A stretch of DNA of 64,000 bases from F1-60-MAGs104 sp964355975 (GTDB lineage Bacteria > Planctomycetota > Phycisphaerae > Phycisphaerales > SM1A02). Shown here piece after piece: positions 44,930 to 52,736 of the stretch. The position numbers were made by a program, and so were the translations under genes. Each line of letters opens with the position of its first letter. Position 1 is the stretch's first letter. Below the pieces are notes generated by a model, which searched no databases, was not told the DNA's origin, and saw only the letters and a program-made list of their open reading frames with translations. The stretch spans positions 124,001-188,000 of the forward strand of contig CAYHFW010000002.1 of NCBI GenBank assembly GCA_964355975.1. Reading direction: 5' to 3'.

Positions 44930-45673
44930 TTAGTGCGACTTCGCCTTGCTCTTGCCGGCCTTCGCCTTTTTCTTCGCAGATGCAGCCGCTGACGCTGCTG
45001 CCGCGCCCGTTGGCTTCTTCACAGACTCGCGCGCAGTACGGGCCGTCTCGGCCTTGCCAGAATTGTGAAAGGCATCGGCCGCGGCGACGAGAGCAAAGTG
45101 CATCAGATTGGCACGATCACTGCTGAACTTCTTGAAGAAGATCTCAGTGAGCTCGCTTGGCTTGATTGGCTCAGCGAGCACTTCGTAGTGCACGAGCATG
45201 TCGACCGTCGTCCAATCGATTGGGATCAACGGCACTTCAAATCCAAGCAGCATGACGCGCGAGACAACGTAGGTGCGCATTCCCTCGAGATTCTCGAGAT
45301 ATGTGCGCACGTCGCGCTTTGGTTTTCCGACGAGTTGATCGAGACCGACGCGATGGTGGCGACGAAAGAGATCAAAGAGCGTCATGCGCAGGCGGCGCAT
45401 GCGTTCGAAGCCATCGGGATACTTCACGCCAATGGTGGTGACCATCTCATCGACGAGGTTCACGCGAAACTCGTTGAAGTCGACATTGCGGCTTCGAATG
45501 CGTTGGATCGCACCGTCGGCCATCTCAGTCGTCGCGTTGTACAAGAGTGCTGAGTGAATCATCAGCCCAAGAAGGTCAGTGGCGTTGGGCTCTTCGGTAC
45601 GCGCCTTGGCGCCATACTTCTTGACGAGCGAGTTGAGTCGGTTGATATTGAACGCTGGTTTCTTTTCGGTCAC
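44930..45673 (-). CDS. HhH-GPD/endonuclease-III-like protein with lysine/alanine-rich tail
   Basis: 247 residues. Not a family I can name with certainty. Residues about 120-170 contain LENLEGMRTYVVSRVMLLGFE followed by IPIDWTTVDMLVHYEV (separated here as seen in the frame). This aligns by pattern with the helix-hairpin-helix and catalytic helix of endonuclease III-type glycosylases (LPGVGRKTA...FPVDTHVxRV). The catalytic Lys position is not a Lys, while an Asp at the expected place (IPIDW) is kept, and there is no Fe-S Cys cluster. The last 30 residues are almost only Lys, Ala, Ser and Gly, like a histone-H1 tail and suited to nucleic-acid binding. It overlaps rbfA by four bases (45670-45673) and precedes yebC by 33. 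Confidence 0.75.
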   Translation of the reverse strand: MTEKKPAFNINRLNSLVKKYGAKARTEEPNATDLLGLMIHSALLYNATTEMADGAIQRIRSRNVDFNEFRVNLVDEMVTTIGVKYPDGFERMRRLRMTLFDLFRRHHRVGLDQLVGKPKRDVRTYLENLEGMRTYVVSRVMLLGFEVPLIPIDWTTVDMLVHYEVLAEPIKPSELTEIFFKKFSSDRANLMHFALVAAADAFHNSGKAETARTARESVKKPTGAAAASAAASAKKKAKAGKSKAKSH

Positions 45674-46164
45674 GAGGGGTCCTCGATGATTGGGGTGCTA
45701 GGAAACGAAGGTGTGATTTCGGTGGGTGTGATCAATTCAAACTTGAGTTCAGGAACGCGCCGAAGACTGGTTGACTCGCGCAGAGAAGCGCGCAGGAATC
45801 CAACGGCATTTCGAAGCGCAGCGACTGAGAGTGGGCCGCGATCCGCTGGAAGCACTGAGACTTTGATGCGTGCACTGAGAAGGTCTGGGCTCATGAGCAC
45901 TTCCTGAATCGAGACCATGCCTTGCATTCGCGGATCGGAGAGCCCGCGCACGATGCGCTCCTGCAACGCACGTTGCAAGACGCTGGCAACCTGCGCAGGG
46001 CGCGAACTTGGAATGGCATCGCGCATCGAACCATCTGCCGAGAATGAGACTCCTGGCGGAAGTCGCGGCCCCTTGAAGCGCGGCTCGGACTTTTGGTCGG
46101 ATCGATTTCCAGTGCGATCATCAGAGCGGTGCTCAGACCGCTTCTCAGACCGACGCTCACGCAT
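45670..46164 (-). CDS. rbfA: Ribosome-binding factor A
   Basis: 164 residues from ATG 46164, which overlaps the end of infB (stop at 46157); an in-frame GTG at 46170 is an alternative. RbfA is a KH-fold protein that helps mature the 30S subunit. The core (about 55-150) has SSRPAQVASVLQRALQERI, GLSDPRMQGMVSIQEVLMS, LLSARIKVSVLPAD and FLRASLRESTSLRRVPEL. The N-terminal 40 residues are an unusual Arg/Ser/Asp-rich extension (RRSEKRSEHRSDDRTGNRS), probably disordered and RNA-contacting. The infB-rbfA order is conserved among bacteria. Confidence 0.93.
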   Translation of the reverse strand: MRERRSEKRSEHRSDDRTGNRSDQKSEPRFKGPRLPPGVSFSADGSMRDAIPSSRPAQVASVLQRALQERIVRGLSDPRMQGMVSIQEVLMSPDLLSARIKVSVLPADRGPLSVAALRNAVGFLRASLRESTSLRRVPELKFELITPTEITPSFPSTPIIEDPS

Positions 46165-48958
46165 TTCCACCGCCTAGTGGACGAACCGTAATGGTTCGGT
46201 AGCACTCGAGCACGTCGCCCTCGCGAATGTCGTCGTAGCCGTTGATCTTCATACCGCATTCGTTTCCAGATCGCACCTCGCGCGCATCCTCTTTGAACCG
46301 CTTGAGTTGCTCGAGGCGTCGATCCTTCTCGATGACGATGCCATCGCGCGTCACGCGGATTTGCGCGTTGCGCTCGACCACTCCATCGGTGACATAGCAG
46401 CCTGCAATCGCGCCGACCTTGGTGATCTTGTAGACCGCACGCACATCGGCATGGCCGAGTACCTGCAATCGCACTTCGGGTTCGAGCAATCCCCGAACGG
46501 CTTTTTCCATGTCATCGGTGAGTTGGTAGATCACTTCGTAGAGACGAATGTCGACCTTTCGCGCTTCGGCGAGCTGACGCGCCTTTGCACTGCTCGTGAC
46601 GTTGAATCCGACGACCACTGCGCCCGTTGTTGCAGCGAGTTCGATATCGCTCTCGTTGATTCCACCGACGGCAGCGTGCTTAATCGAGATTGAGACATCT
46701 TCTGCCTTGATGCGACCAAGGACCATCTTGAGCGTCTCAACAGACCCCTGCACATCGCCCTTGACCACGAGTGGCAGTTCTTTCTTCTTCGAATTCGCCA
46801 TCGCTTCGAAGATGTTGTCGAGTGTCACCTTTGGCGCAGAAAGTTCGCGGTCGCGTTCGAAAGCGCGGCGATCCTTCGCTGCCTGCTCAGCCGCTGCGAG
46901 CGACCCAACGACATAGAACTTGTCGCCCGCATCGGGCAAGAGATCCATTCCCGAAATCGCGACGGGTGCGGTCGGCTCTGCGGATGCCAAGCGAGCGCCA
47001 CGATCGTTCACGATGTCGCGAACTCGTCCGAATGCTCTGCCAACCACAACAAAGTCGCCGCGCTTGAGCACCCCTTCTTGCACGATCAACTGCGCCACGG
47101 CGCCACGACCTTCTTCCATTCGCGCTTCGAGCACTGTTCCCTGTGCGTGACCGCCCCAGTCGGCCTTGAGCTCGAGAACATCCGCTTGCAACGCGATGAG
47201 TTCGAGCAATTCAGGAAGACCTGTGCCCTTGAGACCGCTGACGAGCGCAACTTCAACTGATCCGCCCCACGGCACAGGATTGAGGTCGTACTTCGCAAGT
47301 TCGCCGTAAATGCGCTGCAAGTTCTTCTCGTCGAATTCTGGACGATCGATCTTGTTGAGGGCAACGATCACAGCGACCTTCGCCGCCTTGATGTGATTGA
47401 TGCTCTCGATCGTTTGCGGCATGACTCCATCGACTGCGTCAATGACGAGCACCACCACGTCGGTCACCTTTGCGCCACGGGCGCGCATCGATGTGAACGC
47501 TTCATGTCCAGGCGTGTCGATAAACGTAATCGTGCGCGGCTGATCCGCGACCTTGACTTCAACCTGAAACGCACGCGTCGACTGGGTGATTCCACCCGCT
47601 TCGCCCGCCGCGATATTGGTGCTTCGAATTCTGTCGAGCAACGTGGTCTTGCCGTGATCTACGTGGCCGAGAATCGTGACGACTGCAGAGCGCGCACGCT
47701 CGTCCGATCGTTCACGCGCCGCGAATCCTTGCTCGATTTCATCTGCAGCAGTCTTGGATGCTTTGACTTCGACATCGATGCCGAACTCCATCATGACTTC
47801 GGCAGACTGCGTTCCGTCGAGTGCGCTGTTGATCGTGATTGGATTTCCTGCAAGCAGGAACTTCTTCATGATCTCAGTGACCTTGATGCCGGTGAGCGCC
47901 GAGAGTTCTTTCACCGAGACGGGATCAGGAACTTTGACAGGACCTTGCGGCTTGGCGACAACGACGCGGGGCGCATGCGTTCCGGGGCGCGCGAGCCCGG
48001 GCTTGTGCTTGCGGAAGAATCCATCTGCACCAGCAAGTCTGTTCGTGCGCTCTTCGAGATCTTTCGACGATCGCGACCCTGCCGCACCGCCCGAATCTCC
48101 CTTGCGACCCGATCGACCTGGATCTCTCGAAGTCGGTCGCTTTCCTGGAGTAAATCCGCCTCCACCAGGACGTGCAACACCTGCGCCACCTGCGGCACCT
48201 GGACCACCCATCGGCGCGCCGAAGCGCGGGCGCGGAGCTGGAAGCACATCGGCCTTGTCGATTCGAATGACCTTGGGACCAGAGAGGCTCGTCTTGGTCG
48301 GCTGCTGCAGCATCTCGCTCGTTGGCTTCGCTCGCACAGGTCGTGTCGGAACATTCATCGCAGCAGGCTTGATTGGAATGACTGGCTTCGCCGGCACGAC
48401 AGGCTTCGGCGGTGCGACTGGCGCGGGGGTTGGCGTTGCAACGACGGCTGGCGCAGGGACTGCAGCAGGCGCCGAGGTCACAGGGGCGACGACCACGCGT
48501 GGCGGAAGAATCGTGACGGCTGGCTTCTGAACTGGCGCAGCGACAATCGCGACTGGTGCGGGGGCGACTGGTGCGGGGGCGACTGCGGCGGGTTCAGCAA
48601 TGACAGGCTTGGCTGGCGCAGCGGCCACGGCTTCAACGATTGGCGCAAGCGTGACCGCAGCGGCTGGTTCCTCTTCAACTTCACTCGCCTTCCCCTTGCG
48701 CTTTGGGGCAGCCTTGACCGCGCGCTTCTTCGCTTCGGCAAGGTCAACAGTCTGCGCGGTTTCACTCGCAGCCGACGAACCTGATCCACCGAACCACTCC
48801 TTGATCGTCTCAGCCAATCCCAGCGGGATCGACGCTTGAGGTGAGGTCACATCCTCAATGCCTTCACTGATGCACTTCTCGATGATGTCCTTTGTGGTGA
48901 CACCGAGGTCCTTTGCCACTTGGGTGATTCGAACTTTCTTCAGGGACTTCACTGCCAC
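46157..48958 (-). CDS. infB: Translation initiation factor IF-2
   Basis: 933 residues with a GTG start at 48958 and GGAG 8 bases upstream. IF-2 is the GTPase that brings initiator tRNA to the ribosome. An IF2N-type helical domain opens the protein (VRITQVAKDLGVTTKDIIEK), followed by about 250 residues of Ala/Pro/Val/Lys low complexity, a second IF2N-like module (VSVKELSALTGIKVTEIMKK) and the GTPase core (G1 GHVDHGKTTLLDRIR, G3 DTPGHEAF, G4 NKIDRPE) with the C-terminal beta-barrel and the NECGMKINGYDDIREGD tail. It lies between nusA and rbfA as in most bacteria. Confidence 0.97.
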   Translation of the reverse strand: MAVKSLKKVRITQVAKDLGVTTKDIIEKCISEGIEDVTSPQASIPLGLAETIKEWFGGSGSSAASETAQTVDLAEAKKRAVKAAPKRKGKASEVEEEPAAAVTLAPIVEAVAAAPAKPVIAEPAAVAPAPVAPAPVAIVAAPVQKPAVTILPPRVVVAPVTSAPAAVPAPAVVATPTPAPVAPPKPVVPAKPVIPIKPAAMNVPTRPVRAKPTSEMLQQPTKTSLSGPKVIRIDKADVLPAPRPRFGAPMGGPGAAGGAGVARPGGGGFTPGKRPTSRDPGRSGRKGDSGGAAGSRSSKDLEERTNRLAGADGFFRKHKPGLARPGTHAPRVVVAKPQGPVKVPDPVSVKELSALTGIKVTEIMKKFLLAGNPITINSALDGTQSAEVMMEFGIDVEVKASKTAADEIEQGFAARERSDERARSAVVTILGHVDHGKTTLLDRIRSTNIAAGEAGGITQSTRAFQVEVKVADQPRTITFIDTPGHEAFTSMRARGAKVTDVVVLVIDAVDGVMPQTIESINHIKAAKVAVIVALNKIDRPEFDEKNLQRIYGELAKYDLNPVPWGGSVEVALVSGLKGTGLPELLELIALQADVLELKADWGGHAQGTVLEARMEEGRGAVAQLIVQEGVLKRGDFVVVGRAFGRVRDIVNDRGARLASAEPTAPVAISGMDLLPDAGDKFYVVGSLAAAEQAAKDRRAFERDRELSAPKVTLDNIFEAMANSKKKELPLVVKGDVQGSVETLKMVLGRIKAEDVSISIKHAAVGGINESDIELAATTGAVVVGFNVTSSAKARQLAEARKVDIRLYEVIYQLTDDMEKAVRGLLEPEVRLQVLGHADVRAVYKITKVGAIAGCYVTDGVVERNAQIRVTRDGIVIEKDRRLEQLKRFKEDAREVRSGNECGMKINGYDDIREGDVLECYRTITVRPLGGGNA

Positions 48959-49058
48959 GAGTTACTCCAATCAGTAGAACACGAAACACCAGACAAGAAA
49001 CGATCCTCGAATCACGAACCACACCGACGCAATCGACCGCCAAATCAACGCAACGGTG

Positions 49059-50396
49059 TCAACCTGCGCCTGATCCACCAATGCCAAGAATGCTGTCTGC
49101 AGCGGCTTCGCTGCCCGCATCAACAACTGGCGCAGGATGCCCTTCCGCTCGGCGATTGCCCAGCAGCGAATCGACCACGGCACCCTCTTCAGCCTTCAGC
49201 AACTCGGCTGCTGCGCGTTCGTTCTGCATCTCTTCTGCAACGACCTTGGCGCGATCTGAGCACGCGTCGACGACGCGCGTCGCCAACTCTTCGCTCATTC
49301 CGCACTCAGCAACGAGTGAAGGCTCGCCGATTTCTTCGACGTCGAAGACGCTGATCATGCCGAGCGCGCCCATGCGATCGAGCATCTCATCGGTCGCACC
49401 TTCGACCGCCTTCACGGCCGCCTGCAGCGTTTGCAATCCCTTCTCGAATTCTGGCGGCGTGAGGATGTCGACATCCCATCCGGTGAGTCGTGCTGCGAGG
49501 CGAACGTTCTGACCTCGGCGACCGATTGCGAGTGACAACTGATCGTCACGAACAATGATCGTCGCGCGACCGAGCTCGAAGCAGAGGCTGACCTCTTCGA
49601 CTTCTGCAGGCTTGAGCGCGTTGGCGATCAGCACCTGGCTCGATTCGTTCCAACGCACGATGTCGATCTTCTCGCCGCCGAGTTCATCGACGATGTTGCG
49701 AATACGCGATCCGCGCACTCCAACGCATGCGCCCACTGCGTCGACCTTCGAGTCGACCGACGAGACCGCGAGTTTCGTGCGAAATCCTGGCTCGCGTGAC
49801 ATCGCTTTGATCTCGATGGTGCGCTCGGCAACTTCAGGAACCTCAGACTCAAAGAGTCGACGAATGAAGTCAGGATGAGCACGGCTCATGACGATCTTGA
49901 CTTGGCTTCCAGCGTCGCGCACATCGAGCAAGATGCAGCGCACACGGTCGCCCGCCTGAAACTGCTCTCCAGGAATCTGCTCACTCTTGGGCATAAATCC
50001 TTCGGCGCGCTCGAGCTGCACGATGAGCGCATTGCCTTCATAACGCTGCGCAACACCCGTGACCAATTCGCCTTGCCGCTTCGAAAACTCGTCGAGCAGC
50101 GAAACGCGCTCATTCTCGCGGAAGCGCTGAATCATCACTTGCTTTGCGGTCTGCGCAGGAATACGGCCAAGGCGCTCGAGCGGGATCACCTCGCGCGTTG
50201 CGTCTTCGTTGTTGCGCCAGAGAAGAATGCCACCGCCGAGTCGATCGATCTCGCAGCCAAATTCGTCTGGATCCTCAGAATTGAAATGCTTTCGGGCAGC
50301 ACTCACCATCGCGAGCTCAAGGTCTTGAACCAAGAGTTCACGGTCGATGTTGCGCTCTCGTGCGACAGAGTCAAGGAGGCGAAGAATGTCATTCAT
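49059..50396 (-). CDS. nusA: Transcription termination/antitermination factor NusA
   Basis: 445 residues. NusA binds RNA polymerase and nascent RNA, affecting pausing, termination and antitermination. Order: N-terminal RNAP-binding domain (about 1-125, ELLVQDLELAMVSAARKHF), S1 domain (about 130-200, GELVTGVAQRYEGNALIVQLER), KH1 (RTKLAVSSVDSKVDAVGACVGVRGSRI) written here as its landmarks ACVGVRGSRI, KH2 (LSLAIGRRGQNVRLAARLTGWD) with landmark AIGRRGQNVRLA, and a helical C-terminal segment (EIGEPSLVAECGMSEELATR) ending in an Ala/Gly-rich tail. First coding gene of the nusA-infB-rbfA run. No rimP is found upstream; instead there is a 390-base leader with promoter and terminator, so autoregulation is plausible. 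Confidence 0.96.
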   Translation of the reverse strand: MNDILRLLDSVARERNIDRELLVQDLELAMVSAARKHFNSEDPDEFGCEIDRLGGGILLWRNNEDATREVIPLERLGRIPAQTAKQVMIQRFRENERVSLLDEFSKRQGELVTGVAQRYEGNALIVQLERAEGFMPKSEQIPGEQFQAGDRVRCILLDVRDAGSQVKIVMSRAHPDFIRRLFESEVPEVAERTIEIKAMSREPGFRTKLAVSSVDSKVDAVGACVGVRGSRIRNIVDELGGEKIDIVRWNESSQVLIANALKPAEVEEVSLCFELGRATIIVRDDQLSLAIGRRGQNVRLAARLTGWDVDILTPPEFEKGLQTLQAAVKAVEGATDEMLDRMGALGMISVFDVEEIGEPSLVAECGMSEELATRVVDACSDRAKVVAEEMQNERAAAELLKAEEGAVVDSLLGNRRAEGHPAPVVDAGSEAAADSILGIGGSGAG

Positions 50397-50425
50397 GGGG
50401 AGGATCCTTTCAAATTGTCACCGCG

Positions 50426-50464
50426 AAAAAAAAGGGTCACGGCTGCGCGGTGCAACCATGACCC
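50426..50464 (-). terminator. Intrinsic terminator in the nusA leader (putative attenuator)
   Basis: On the minus strand GGGTCATGGTTGC (50464-50452), loop ACCGC, GCAGCCGTGACCC (50446-50434), then eight U (50433-50426). Thirteen paired positions, two of them G-U. With no minus-strand gene between the promoter at 50740 and this site, it would either end a roughly 280-nt RNA or attenuate nusA. Confidence 0.85.
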
Positions 50465-50488
50465 GTCCGACTGCGCTCGTCGCGTCGA

Positions 50489-50634
50489 TCAACCCACGGG
50501 GGTCTCCGACGAAACGATCGCCTTTGCCGAAACGAACAGCGGATGGACGCAAAGACGCGTCATACGCAGTTTCGGAATGCCGATGTGAAACGAACCATGA
50601 CTTGGTTGACCAAACTGACTGAGTCGAAAGACAT
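50489..50634 (-). other. Two overlapping short frames in the nusA leader (possible leader peptides)
   Basis: Frame 1 runs 50634-50560 (24 codons, MSFDSVSLVNQVMV...) and frame 2 50563-50489 (24 codons, MTRLCVHPLFVSAKAIVSSE...), joined by ATGA at 50563-50560. Frame 2 stops 24 bases before the terminator stem. The ribosome-binding sites are weak and the lengths are within chance expectation in a GC-rich leader, so translation is unproven. Confidence 0.25.
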
Positions 50635-50711
50635 TGACGTGGTCGCTCTCATGAGTGCGGCTGACAAAGGACGGACGGGCACCTGTGGGGTCCAACCCCG
50701 CAGGAGAGGCG

Positions 50712-50740
50712 ATTATAGCCGCACAATGCATATTTTTCAA
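50712..50740 (-). promoter_or_regulatory. Near-consensus sigma70 promoter for the nusA leader transcript
   Basis: On the minus strand the -35 element is TTGAAA (50740-50735) and the -10 element TATAAT (50717-50712), with exactly 17 bases between. The transcript would begin near 50705. This is the best promoter match in the window and faces nusA, about 310 bases upstream of its start codon. Confidence 0.85.
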
Positions 50741-50787
50741 GGTGATGCAGGCAATGCGATCGCGAACCCATCGTTAGGATCTCGAGA

Positions 50788-52725
50788 ATGCGTTTCTTGA
50801 CATCGATCTTTTTCGCCGCTTTTTTCGCATTGTGGTTTTCACTTCCCTGCGCGGCGCAGGATGGCATGGCGACCTCTGAGAGCGTGGTCGCCGTTTCTGT
50901 GGTCAGCGCAGCGGCGCAAGTCGCGCCTGGCGCAGACCTTCCCATCGCGATCGTGCTCACTCCACAAAGTGGATGGCACATCTGGACCAATGACCGAGCC
51001 TTTCCAGATGGGGTCGCGAGCTTCGATGGAGCGGTGCTGACGGCGGTTCGCCTCGCGACCTTTTCGCCTGCCTTGCGGATTGCGCAAGACGAGGGTGCAG
51101 GGTGGCTGACATCGCCCCCAACCGAGAGCGAGCCCGTCGACGTGCGGGCGCAGTGGCCGGCGTACCACACAGTCCGCGCAGATGTCGGCGAGGGCGAGCA
51201 GAACTATCCAGTTTTTGAGGGAAAGACAGTCGTTTTTGTTCCAGTCTCGGTCGCGCCTGACGCCCCCGCTGGACCACACAAAATCACGTTCACTCTCGAG
51301 TTTCAAGCGTGCACATCGACGACTTGCGTCGCACCCGCAACGGTGGATGTCACAGTCGAGGTGCAGGTCGCTGCAGGGGCAGCTGCAGGCAGTGCCCCCC
51401 CGCTCTTCGCAACGTTCGATCCAGCGTACTTCGCTGCGATCCATGGCGGCTCGCCCGCGCCACGCGTCATCGAGTTCGATGTCTTCGACTTCACTTTTTC
51501 GATTGATCCACGCGGAAGCGGATTCGCGCTCTTGCTGCTCGTTGCGGCGCTTGGCGGACTGCTCTTGAACTTCACCCCGTGCGTGCTGCCGGTGATTCCA
51601 CTGAAGATCATGGGGCTCGCGCGGTCGGCGGGCAATCGCAGGCGCTGCCTCGCACTGGGCACTGCGCTCTCTTTGGGCGTGGTGCTCTTCTGGATCGCGT
51701 TGGGCCTCGCGGTCGCGCTCGTGAGCGGCTTCACGAGTTCAAGCCAACTCTTCCACTACCCACTCTTCACCGTTGGTGTCGGCCTCGTCGTCGCTGTGAT
51801 GGCATTTGGAATGTGCGGATTCTTTTCGGTTCAACTTCCGCAGTCGATCGCTGGCATCGACTTTCGACACGACACCATTGGCGGCTCTCTCGGATTTGGC
51901 GTCATGACCGCAGTGCTCTCGACACCATGCACCGCCCCACTCATGGGCGCCGCCGCTGCGTGGGCCGCGACGCAAGCCCCGTGGGTTGTTCTCGTTGTTT
52001 TTGGCGCAATTGGCGGCGGAATGGCGCTTCCCTACATCGTGCTGAGCGCGCTCCCGCAACTCGTCACTCATGTTCCAAAGAGTGGGCCACCCAGCGACGT
52101 CGTGAAGCAAACGATGGGACTCTTGCTGCTCGCGGCCGCTGCCTATTTCATCGGCGCTGGTCTCTCAGGATGGATGGTCGCCCCGCCCGATTCGCCGAGC
52201 GAGTTGTATTGGTGGCTCGTCTCAGCGATCGGCGTTGCCGCTGGACTCTGGCTCGCGTGGCGCACACTTCGCATCACGAAGCAATTCAAATTTCGCGCCA
52301 TTTTTTGCACGCTCGGACTTGCCATCGCGCTCATCAGTGGATCGATCGGCGTTCGCATGACCGACGACGGTGCAATCGATTGGATTCCATACACCCCTGA
52401 GCGCCTCGCGAGCGCACTGAGCGAAGGCGATGGAGTGCTGATCGATTTCACCGCAGAGTGGTGTTTGAATTGCAAGACGCTCGAAAAGACAGTGCTCGAG
52501 AGTGGTTCAGTGCTGGAGCGACTCAATCAGGGCGGCATCCGCGCGATCAAGGTCGATCTCACTGGCAACAATGAATCTGGGCGCGCGCTGCTGAAGTCAT
52601 TCAATCGCTTGACGATTCCGCTCGTTGTGATTCTCGCACCAGATGGTCGCGAGGTCTTCAAGAGCGATGCCTACGCGCCAGCGCAAATCACCCGCGCGCT
52701 CGACGAAGCGCGCGGCGGGCGGTGA
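50788..52725 (+). CDS. dsbD: Thiol:disulfide interchange protein DsbD-type (cytochrome c biogenesis family)
   Basis: 645 residues. DsbD passes reducing power from cytosolic thioredoxin across the inner membrane to periplasmic thiol proteins, including those feeding cytochrome c maturation. Signal peptide (about 1-22, FFAAFFALWFSLPCAAQ); N-terminal periplasmic domain with a Cys pair in ACTSTTCVAP; membrane domain (about 245-520) with the conserved Cys in NFTPCVLPVIPLK and LSTPCTAPLMG; C-terminal thioredoxin domain with the redox centre AEWCLNCKTLE (about 555-566). All six redox cysteines expected of DsbD are present. This fits the c-type cytochrome proteins coded elsewhere in the window. Confidence 0.93.
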   Translation: MRFLTSIFFAAFFALWFSLPCAAQDGMATSESVVAVSVVSAAAQVAPGADLPIAIVLTPQSGWHIWTNDRAFPDGVASFDGAVLTAVRLATFSPALRIAQDEGAGWLTSPPTESEPVDVRAQWPAYHTVRADVGEGEQNYPVFEGKTVVFVPVSVAPDAPAGPHKITFTLEFQACTSTTCVAPATVDVTVEVQVAAGAAAGSAPPLFATFDPAYFAAIHGGSPAPRVIEFDVFDFTFSIDPRGSGFALLLLVAALGGLLLNFTPCVLPVIPLKIMGLARSAGNRRRCLALGTALSLGVVLFWIALGLAVALVSGFTSSSQLFHYPLFTVGVGLVVAVMAFGMCGFFSVQLPQSIAGIDFRHDTIGGSLGFGVMTAVLSTPCTAPLMGAAAAWAATQAPWVVLVVFGAIGGGMALPYIVLSALPQLVTHVPKSGPPSDVVKQTMGLLLLAAAAYFIGAGLSGWMVAPPDSPSELYWWLVSAIGVAAGLWLAWRTLRITKQFKFRAIFCTLGLAIALISGSIGVRMTDDGAIDWIPYTPERLASALSEGDGVLIDFTAEWCLNCKTLEKTVLESGSVLERLNQGGIRAIKVDLTGNNESGRALLKSFNRLTIPLVVILAPDGREVFKSDAYAPAQITRALDEARGGR

Positions 52726-52736
52726 GAGGTCGGATG

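Larger units (their letters stand above)
50397..50787 (-). other. nusA leader and dsbD upstream region
   Basis: 391 bases between nusA (minus) and dsbD (plus). On the minus strand it contains a near-consensus promoter (50712-50740), a 5' hairpin (GGGGTTGGACCCC, ending near 50688), two overlapping 24-codon frames (50634-50560 and 50563-50489, joined by ATGA) and a strong intrinsic terminator (50464-50426) that ends only 30 bases before the nusA start. No known RNA family could be recognised by its consensus. On the plus strand AGGA at 50777 serves as the dsbD ribosome-binding site. Confidence 0.7.

Noticed and set aside
47393..48784. 463-codon plus-strand frame opposite infB
   Set aside because: Translation is Arg/Asp/Trp-rich repetition created by the Ala/Pro/Val low-complexity region of IF-2 read on the other strand.
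50426..50705. tmRNA, SRP RNA, RNase P RNA or 6S RNA in the nusA leader
   Set aside because: None of their invariant sequence motifs were visible; retained only as an unnamed leader or RNA candidate.
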